Source: a virus. Taken from it: 20,239 nt of DNA. Positions 7,099-12,364 of the stretch are shown here, in pieces (the stretch's first letter is position 1; every line of letters begins with the position of its first letter). The notes under the pieces were generated by a model, which saw nothing but the letters and a program-made list of their open reading frames with translations, ran no database searches and was not told the DNA's origin. Location of the stretch: positions 1 through 20,239 of the IMG/VR virus record IMGVR_UViG_3300036766_002100, one strand, 5' to 3'. Made by a program: the position numbers and the translations under genes.

Positions 7099-7145
7099 CC
7101 ATGCGACGTTTGAAACATACAACGATTACGAAACGGAGGACAACG

Positions 7146-7526
7146 ATGACCGAGAAGAAAAAGACGTACAAGACGCTCCTGAACGCGCGATTCCCGAGCG
7201 CGGACGCTGAGAAAGAAGAGCAGAAGCAAATCGAACGCAGGAGGATCAAACGCCAACTCAACCAGACCGCCATCGAGCGGTACACGGATGTAAAGAACGA
7301 CATTGCCTCGCTCCTCGACCTGATTGGCGAAGAGATGCGGGTGCACGCGCAAGGCGCGGAAGCGCATCCCAAAAATTGGGGCAACACCGGGGACGCCACA
7401 AACATTCGGACGAGCCTCAAGAACGTCCTCGAATTCCTGCTCATCGGCAGATACAGCTGGACAGAAACTGAAGCGTCGCGATTCATCGAGGACCACCTTG
7501 AGTCGCTGCGCGAAGACAAGAGATAA
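7146..7526 (+). CDS. Hypothetical charged helical protein, 126 aa
   Basis: The ATG at 7146 is preceded by CGGAGG. An earlier in-frame ATG at 7101 lies essentially at the predicted transcription start and is unlikely. The N-terminal half is highly charged (KEEQKQIERRRIKRQ around residues 24-38) and may form a coiled coil. The C-terminal half includes SLKNVLEFLLIGRYSWTETE. I do not recognise the family. It is the first gene of the second rightward unit, ahead of the HARE-HTH gene. Confidence 0.76.
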   Translation: MTEKKKTYKTLLNARFPSADAEKEEQKQIERRRIKRQLNQTAIERYTDVKNDIASLLDLIGEEMRVHAQGAEAHPKNWGNTGDATNIRTSLKNVLEFLLIGRYSWTETEASRFIEDHLESLREDKR

Positions 7527-7565
7527 CGAACCGTTTTCCCTTTTTCCAAAACACAGGAGGATGTC

Positions 7566-8024
7566 ATGAAGAAGATCACGAAAACTGCGAAGAAAGAAAC
7601 CAAGAAGTCCGCGAAGACCAACGAGACGCTGGAGAAGAACTACATGTCCACGGTCAAGCGCGTTGCCCTTGACGAGAAAGCCCCGTCCAAGAAGGCCATG
7701 CGCCTGCCGCGCACGAAGACCCCGAAGACGACGGACGATGGCGTGGCGCGGACCGCCGAAGACCTTGTCATCATAGACAAGGACGAGAAGAAGGACGGCA
7801 AGATGAGCGGTTTGGACGCCGCCGCCAAGGTTCTCACGGAGGCTGGCGAACCGCTCAACACCAAGACGATGGTGGAACGCGCCATCGAGAGGGGGTACTG
7901 GACGACGAACGGCAAGACGCCTGCCGCGACGATCTACGCTGCAATCATCCGCGAGATAGCGGTGAAAGGCGACGCGTCGAGATTCGCCAAAGCCGACCGC
8001 GGTATGTTCAAGATCAAGCAGTAA
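7566..8024 (+). CDS. HARE-HTH (HB1/ASXL-type winged-helix) domain protein
   Basis: This encodes 152 aa, with the ATG five bases after GGAGG. Residues 1-58 are very rich in lysine (KKITKTAKKETKKSAKT and similar) and resemble a histone-like tail. Residues 80-152 match the HARE-HTH domain: SGLDAAAKVLTEAGEPLNT, then MVERAIERGYW, ATIYAAIIREI and a C-terminal DRGMFKIKQ. HARE-HTH domains are thought to bind DNA, sometimes modified DNA, and occur in bacterial restriction and phage contexts as well as in eukaryotic chromatin proteins. Here it could be a chromosome-coating or regulatory protein. The last 11 bases overlap the convergent DUF1937 gene. Confidence 0.88.
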   Translation: MKKITKTAKKETKKSAKTNETLEKNYMSTVKRVALDEKAPSKKAMRLPRTKTPKTTDDGVARTAEDLVIIDKDEKKDGKMSGLDAAAKVLTEAGEPLNTKTMVERAIERGYWTTNGKTPAATIYAAIIREIAVKGDASRFAKADRGMFKIKQ

Positions 8025-8424
8025 CATCGCAAGCGTCCCCCGAGTTGACCACCCCGGCACCCGCTGGGGTTTGGTCGTTGATCGCGCCCCGAATTGCGCC
8101 CTCTGGTTCCACGAACACCACCCGCTTTCCAAGTGCCATCGCCATTGCAGTCTCCGCCTGCACGCCCGTTGACGTTCTCCACCCGTCCAACATGAGCACC
8201 CATACCTCATCGCACATCGCCAAGAACTTCAGGTCGTAATCACGCCAGAACGCCCAGTCGCCCGGCACGCCGTGTTCGACGAGAGGATGCGAGTGGCAGA
8301 CCGGCGAGAATGCCTGAATGCCGCATCGCAGCATCTCTGCCACTTGTTTGCACACAGCACGATACCGCGCGTCGCGTATATTGGGATCCTGGTCTGTGTA
8401 TGGACTCGCAACGTAAATTAGCAT
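8014..8424 (-). CDS. DUF1937 family protein (nucleoside deoxyribosyltransferase-like fold)
   Basis: The 136-aa product starts MLIYVASPYTDQDPNIRDAR and contains AFSPVCHSHPLVEHG, DWAFWRDYDLKFLAMC, DEVWVLMLDGWRTSTGV and AETAMAMALGKRVVFV. These are the marks of DUF1937 and related Rossmann-like proteins in the nucleoside 2-deoxyribosyltransferase superfamily. Such proteins may hydrolyse or transfer nucleosides or nucleotides, and phages carry them often. The enzyme activity of this family is not settled. The start is supported by GAGGGG upstream. The gene is transcribed leftward, convergent with and overlapping the HARE-HTH gene, and its 5' end is back to back with the Fic gene. The region at 8425-8524 therefore serves as a divergent control region. 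Confidence 0.85.
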   Translation of the reverse strand: MLIYVASPYTDQDPNIRDARYRAVCKQVAEMLRCGIQAFSPVCHSHPLVEHGVPGDWAFWRDYDLKFLAMCDEVWVLMLDGWRTSTGVQAETAMAMALGKRVVFVEPEGAIRGAINDQTPAGAGVVNSGDACDVTA

Positions 8425-8439
8425 TTGTCCCCTCGTTTC

Positions 8440-8510
8440 TTAGTAAAGAGTTCTTGACTATCCCGAATCGCTAGTTAAGATATCTTTACTAGCGAAAACC
8501 ACTAGTAAAG
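8440..8510. promoter_or_regulatory. Operator array before the Fic gene
   Basis: Four copies of a 9-bp half-site, consensus CTAGTAAAG, lie within 71 bases: TTAGTAAAG (8440-8448), CTAGTTAAG (8471-8479), inverted CTTTACTAG (8484-8492) and CTAGTAAAG (8502-8510). The second and third form a 22-bp near-perfect palindrome (8471-8492, one mismatched pair). The third and fourth form a perfect inverted repeat with a 9-base spacer. The sites cover the -10 box and touch the Shine-Dalgarno sequence of the Fic gene, which points to repression by a dimeric regulator. Confidence 0.7.
8454..8481 (+). promoter_or_regulatory. Sigma-70-like promoter of the Fic gene
   Basis: TTGACT (8454-8459) and TAAGAT (8476-8481) are separated by 16 bases. 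The -10 box lies inside the 22-bp palindrome 8471-8492, so a bound repressor would block polymerase. The transcript leader would be about 37 bases. Confidence 0.62.
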
Positions 8511-8524
8511 GAGGATTTACCAGC

Positions 8525-9691
8525 ATGAAACGCATTACCGGAATTTACCGAATCGCCATCGCGGGAGGAGAGAAGGTCAAGGCCTTCATTCCTCATCCGC
8601 TTCCCCCCGCGAATCCGCCGCTCGTCCTTGACGCCAAACTGAGCGCGCTCCACGGAAAAGCGCTCGCGGCAATCGACAACCTTGCCGTTGCCGGAGACAT
8701 GGTTCCCAGCGCGGACTGGTTTCTCTACGGCTTTGTGCGCAAGGAGGCGTTGATTTCCTCTCAGATTGAAGGCACACAGGCCACGCTCTTGGACGTGCTG
8801 ACATACGAAGCCACGAGTCAAGCAGAGCGTCCCGCTGACGCCGAAGAGGTCTGCAACTACATTGAGGCCCTCGCGTATGCGCGCGCCGAGATCGCCAAGC
8901 CTAAGGGTCTGCCCCTGTGCACACGCTTGCTTTGTGAGGCTCACAAGCGGCTGTTGCACGGCGCGCGAGGCTCTGAAAAGCAGCCAGGCGTTATCCGCAC
9001 AACGCAGAACTGGATAGGGGGCGCACGCCCCGGCAACGCCCGCTTCGTACCGCCGCCACCTGATGCTGTACCGGAAGCGCTCTCTGCTCTGGAACGCTGG
9101 ATTCATGCGAAGGAGCCGCTTCCGCCGCTTATTCGCGCCGGGCTTGCGCACGTCCAGTTCGAGACAATACACCCGTTCCTCGATGGGAATGGTCGCATTG
9201 GGCGACTTCTCGTCGCGCTCCTTATAGAGGACTGGGGACTTCTTAAAACGCCGCTCTTGTACCTGAGTCTCGCATTCAAGCGGCACCGTGATGAGTATTA
9301 CCGCAGACTGCTTGACGTGCGCAACAAAGGCGACTGGGAGGGCTGGATGGCCTTCTATCTCCGGTGCGTCAGTGAGTCTGCCAATGACGGCGTCAGCGCA
9401 GCGAAGCGTATTTTCAGCCTCATCGAGAAGGACCGGCGCATTGTCACTGGCCACAAAGCGACGACGATTCCGGCGGTCAGACTGTTCGACCTTTTGCCGG
9501 AGCATCCCACAGTCACGGTGGCCAGCGCGATGAAATTGACCAAGACCAGCAAACCTACTTCGATGAAGGCCATCGACGCGCTTCAAAAGATCGGTGTTCT
9601 CAAAGAAACCACTGGAAAGCGGCGCGACCGCATGTACGCTTACGCGGCTTACCTGAAAGTTCTGTCGGAGGACACCGGCGCAATCAAGTAG
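8525..9691 (+). CDS. Fic family protein (putative AMPylase) with N-terminal inhibitory helix and C-terminal wHTH
   Basis: The 388-aa protein has the full Fic signature HPFLDGNGRIGR (residues 216-227), whose histidine and metal-binding acidic residue transfer AMP or another nucleotide to protein side chains. Upstream, SSQIEG (78-83) fits the [S/T]xxxE[G/N] inhibitory motif in which Glu blocks ATP gamma-phosphate binding. This is therefore a self-inhibited class II-type Fic protein with its antitoxin helix in cis. Residues from about 313 to 375 (IPAVRLFDLLPEHP to GKRRDRMYAY) look like a winged helix-turn-helix, suggesting DNA binding and autoregulation through the adjacent operator array. GGAGG lies 10 bases before the ATG, slightly long. 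No separate antitoxin gene is adjacent. It is probably an accessory gene acting on the host or on competing phages. Confidence 0.95.
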   Translation: MKRITGIYRIAIAGGEKVKAFIPHPLPPANPPLVLDAKLSALHGKALAAIDNLAVAGDMVPSADWFLYGFVRKEALISSQIEGTQATLLDVLTYEATSQAERPADAEEVCNYIEALAYARAEIAKPKGLPLCTRLLCEAHKRLLHGARGSEKQPGVIRTTQNWIGGARPGNARFVPPPPDAVPEALSALERWIHAKEPLPPLIRAGLAHVQFETIHPFLDGNGRIGRLLVALLIEDWGLLKTPLLYLSLAFKRHRDEYYRRLLDVRNKGDWEGWMAFYLRCVSESANDGVSAAKRIFSLIEKDRRIVTGHKATTIPAVRLFDLLPEHPTVTVASAMKLTKTSKPTSMKAIDALQKIGVLKETTGKRRDRMYAYAAYLKVLSEDTGAIK

Positions 9692-9702
9692 GTCATGAAG
9701 TA

Positions 9703-11019
9703 TCATGCCGTCACCTCTGAAGCGACGCGCTCGGCCTTCTTGCCCGTGAACTCCTCCCAGCGGCGAACGATAACGTCACAGTAGAGTTCGTCGAGTTCCA
9801 TGAGAAATGCCTTGCGCCCGGTTTTCTCGGCGGCGATGAGTGTGGACCCGCTGCCGCCAAACAGGTCCAGGACGTTCTCGCCCGGGTGCGACGAATAGAT
9901 CATGGCACGTTCCGCGAGTTCGACGGGCTTTTCGGTGAGGTGAATCATGCTCTGCGGATTGACCTTCTTCACGCTCCAGACGTCCGTGGCGTTCTTGATT
10001 TCAGGATTGAAGTAGTGCGCCGCGCCTTCACGCCAACCGTAAAAAGACCACTCGTGGTTCCCCATGAAATCTTTCCGCGTAAGGACCGGATGTTCCTTCA
10101 CCCAGATAATCATCTGTGAGAAGTAGAGTTCGCAGTCCTTGAGCGCGTTGGGGTAGTTCCAGATATTGCTGTACCCGCCCCAGATATAGTACGCGCGCCC
10201 GGGTTCCAGAACGCGCTGGATGTTGCCAAACCACGCACGCAATAGCCGCGCGAATTCTTCGTCGGAAACAAAGTCGTTTGCGAGAGCGCGGTCCCTCGGA
10301 CGCAGTTTCACTTGTGTTGTTTCGCTGGCCTTTTCCAATCCTTCCACACCGACATCGAGCCCCTGATTCCCTATGAATTTGCCGGTTGCGCGGGCTGCGG
10401 CCACGGCTGCATTACTCCTCGGTGCCACGCTGACATTATATGGCGGATCACAGTTGACAAGTTGAATCCGTGCGCCGTCGAGCAGGCGGTCCACATCCTC
10501 CGACTTGCTGGAGTCACCACAGAGAAGACGGTGATTGCCGAGAATCCACAGGTCGCCCGGGCGCGTGGTTGCCTCGTCGGGCGGCGCGGGCACAGCGTCA
10601 GGGTCTGTGAGTCCTTCCGTGCCCGTTGCGCCAAGTATCTTCTCCAGTTCTTCGCTGGAAAAGCCCAGCAACGCCAGGTCAACATCCATGCCACGCAGTT
10701 CGGACAGTTCGATGGGCAGGAGTTCCATGTCCCACGTGGCGAGTTCCGCGACCTTGTTGTCAGCGATGCGATACGCTTTGATCTGCTCAGGCGTCATGTC
10801 GGTGGCCACGTGGACGGGCACTTCCGATAGGCCTAGTTTCAACGCGGCCTTTAAGCGCGTGTGTCCAACGATGATGACGCCGTCCGCGTCCACAACGATT
10901 GGTTGCCGGAACCCGTACTCGCGTATCGAGTGGGCCACGGCATCGACCGCCGCGTCGTTGTCGCGCGGGTTCTTGTCATACGGTTTGATGTCTGTGGTCT
11001 TGCGCATTTCAATTTGCAT
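9703..11019 (-). CDS. DNA methyltransferase with N-terminal ParB-like domain
   Basis: The 438-aa protein begins with a ParB/sulfiredoxin-like domain (about residues 6-115; KPYDKNPRDN and GHTRLKAALKLG). A DNA methylase follows, with catalytic DPPY (191-194), HLTEKPVEL (360-368) and the AdoMet-binding DLFGGSGST (385-393). The order DPPY before FGGSG, with a target region between, is that of beta-class N6-adenine or N4-cytosine methylases. ParB-methylase fusions are common orphan methyltransferases of phages, protecting phage DNA or affecting packaging and regulation. No restriction endonuclease is encoded nearby. AAGGAG lies upstream of the ATG. It is downstream of the Mom-like gene on the same strand with a hairpin-bearing 93-base gap, and is convergent with the Fic gene, 11 bases apart. 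Confidence 0.95.
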   Translation of the reverse strand: MQIEMRKTTDIKPYDKNPRDNDAAVDAVAHSIREYGFRQPIVVDADGVIIVGHTRLKAALKLGLSEVPVHVATDMTPEQIKAYRIADNKVAELATWDMELLPIELSELRGMDVDLALLGFSSEELEKILGATGTEGLTDPDAVPAPPDEATTRPGDLWILGNHRLLCGDSSKSEDVDRLLDGARIQLVNCDPPYNVSVAPRSNAAVAAARATGKFIGNQGLDVGVEGLEKASETTQVKLRPRDRALANDFVSDEEFARLLRAWFGNIQRVLEPGRAYYIWGGYSNIWNYPNALKDCELYFSQMIIWVKEHPVLTRKDFMGNHEWSFYGWREGAAHYFNPEIKNATDVWSVKKVNPQSMIHLTEKPVELAERAMIYSSHPGENVLDLFGGSGSTLIAAEKTGRKAFLMELDELYCDVIVRRWEEFTGKKAERVASEVTA

Positions 11020-11062
11020 GATTCATGCTCCTTATAAGTGTGAAAATATCCTCGATTCCAGG

Positions 11063-11099
11063 TCTGACCAACGTAACGTCTGACGTTAAATTGGTCAGA
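11063..11099. promoter_or_regulatory. Two-stage hairpin between the Mom-like and methylase genes
   Basis: Outer arms TCTGACCAA (11063-11071) and TTGGTCAGA (11091-11099) pair perfectly. Inner arms TAACGT (11074-11079) and ACGTTA (11083-11088) also pair, around a CTG loop and separated from the outer stem by 2-nt internal bulges. No T-run follows on either strand, so it is not an obvious terminator. It could be a dyad operator, an RNA-binding-protein site or a processing site ahead of the methylase. Confidence 0.6.
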
Positions 11100-11112
11100 A
11101 TCGCTGTTGCGG

Positions 11113-11910
11113 TTAATTCCTAAAAGGAAGCCGCGTCTGTCCGGCTTCGCTTGATTTCAATGGAGCGGGGTGACGGAACCGCCCCGTCCCCTCCAGCCGG
11201 GGTGGCTGGCAGCTCTCTCTTGAGCCTTCCCCCGCATCAACCCACCAGCGGCAGTCCGCTGTCTTGGGATATACTTGCGCCCAGCGAACGGACGACTCGC
11301 GCAGGAGTCGTTTGCGTTCAGCATGGCCGCAAAGGAATTTTACATACCGAAACTGGTAGCCTTTCCACTTCGAGAAACCTTGCCGCATCCATTCGGCGCG
11401 ACTGCGCGTGCCGAGGCGCGTAATCATCAGGCGCGGATGTACCGGCCCGCCGTGTTCGTCAACATAGAGGTCCGTCTTGATGAACCCACCATAAAGCCAC
11501 GACGACGCCTGGTAGACGTAACCGGGCTTGCCGCGAAGACCATCCGCCCATGTGAATAGCAGTTTGACGTTTGGGCAGTTGGTGCGTATCCACTCGACGC
11601 AGAGCGATATGAAGTACGACTCCGAGTTGCGCGGTTCGTCGTCGCGCAGGCATAATCGGTTCAATTCCAAATAGTCGTTTACGCCGAGGCTTGGAAAGAG
11701 CCGCTGAATCGTGTGGCGCGGTCTGACACCCCAACCCCACATGCCGACGGCAATCAAATCCCCTGCGGCGTTTCGCAAGCCAAGGTTCACGAGACAATGC
11801 GGCGGGAAGATTTTCGAATAGTGCCAGCGCAGGCAAAACTGCTTCGCCTCGTGAAGCGCTATGCGCTCCACATTGCCGATGCTGGAACCCTTGCGAAACT
11901 CCGCGTTCAT
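11113..11910 (-). CDS. Mom-like DNA (adenine) modification protein, GNAT-type
   Basis: The 265-aa product resembles the phage Mu Mom family, which converts adenine in DNA to N6-methylcarbamoyladenine and so resists restriction. Supporting segments are FCLRWHYSK (25-33), LIAVGMWGWGVRPRHT (52-67), LELNRLCLRDDEPRNSES (81-98) and LLFTWADGLRGKPGYVYQAS (117-136), followed by SWLYGGFIKTDLYVD. Family members share a GNAT-like acyltransferase fold. Assignment is by motif pattern only, and the exact substrate is unknown. The gene sits immediately before the ParB-methylase and after a highly structured leader. In Mu, mom is controlled at both transcription and translation, so control may also be elaborate here. 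The Pro/Arg-rich C-terminus (about 225-265) looks disordered. GAGGGG lies five bases before the ATG. Confidence 0.82.
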   Translation of the reverse strand: MNAEFRKGSSIGNVERIALHEAKQFCLRWHYSKIFPPHCLVNLGLRNAAGDLIAVGMWGWGVRPRHTIQRLFPSLGVNDYLELNRLCLRDDEPRNSESYFISLCVEWIRTNCPNVKLLFTWADGLRGKPGYVYQASSWLYGGFIKTDLYVDEHGGPVHPRLMITRLGTRSRAEWMRQGFSKWKGYQFRYVKFLCGHAERKRLLRESSVRWAQVYPKTADCRWWVDAGEGSRESCQPPRLEGTGRFRHPAPLKSSEAGQTRLPFRN

Positions 11911-11942
11911 GCCAACCCCTCTCTCAAAACTCGCCTAATTAC

Positions 11943-12007
11943 CGCGAACCCTTCGCGCCACGTTGCGATAAGGCGCGTCCTGTGCGCCAAGCCGTAGAAC
12001 TACGCGG
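11943..12007. other. Cluster of three hairpins in the leader of the Mom-like gene
   Basis: Three hairpins lie in 65 bases just upstream of the Mom-like start codon at 11910: CGCGAA-ccc-TTCGCG (11943-11957), GGCGC with GCGCC (11972-11988), and CGTAG-aa-CTACG (11993-12004) extended by GCC/GGC. None is followed by T residues on the minus strand. They may form a structured 5' leader controlling translation. The rest of the gap to 12119 shows nothing I recognise. Confidence 0.45.
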
Positions 12008-12119
12008 CCTTGCGGAAAAACCGGCAAAAAACAACAAACTGTGTCATGTAGCGTGGCTGTTCCCGCGCACGTAACCTTTCGATTCTGCTACCGGGGAACC
12101 ATTGAACCGGCCCGGCGCT

Positions 12120-12364
12120 GGTGAAAGAAACGAAACGGGTGAAAGAATAAAATGTCGCAACCAGCATCACAACGGGCACTTAAGTCATTCGATACATATT
12201 TCATTTCTTTCACCACCCCCTCACGCGCACACACAGACAAGAAAAGAAAGAAGAAAAATGAGAGGGGGGTAGGGGTGAAAGAGAGAAAGAAATATATAAG
12301 AATATATAGAATATATATTTATATATATTAATACTTTCACTTTTCTTTCTCTTTCTTTCACCCC
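12120..12364. other. Origin-like region: iterons plus AT-rich unwinding element
   Basis: A 10-bp repeat GGTGAAAGAA occurs at 12120-12129 and 12138-12147, and inverted (TTCTTTCACC) at 12205-12214 and 12353-12362. A one-mismatch copy lies at 12274-12283 and a partial CTTTCAC at 12334-12340. The copies at 12272-12281 and 12355-12364 extend to a perfect 10-nt inverted repeat (GGGGTGAAAG/CTTTCACCCC) bracketing a stretch in which 41 of 43 bases are A or T (12291-12333). Purine- and pyrimidine-rich tracts flank it. Iterons beside an AT-rich element, next to the primase-helicase gene, are the classic layout of a replication origin. The primase stop codon (TGA) lies inside the last iteron. Confidence 0.65.

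Noticed and set aside
5337-8210. A 957-codon open frame on the minus strand across the rightward gene block
   Set aside because: It runs opposite to seven well-spaced genes that each have a Shine-Dalgarno sequence and, in one case, a recognisable HARE-HTH domain. Its Cys/Arg/Leu-rich translation has no domain. It is an antisense shadow of GC-rich coding sequence.
8489-9706. A 405-codon minus-strand frame opposite the Fic gene
   Set aside because: The plus strand encodes a complete Fic protein with its motifs and promoter. The antisense translation shows no motif.
12080-12110. A looser resemblance to the 40-nt element (TTCAATGGTTCC and CCGGTA on the minus strand) upstream of the Mom-like gene
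   Set aside because: Alignment requires gaps and the pyrimidine tract is broken, so it was not counted as a third copy.
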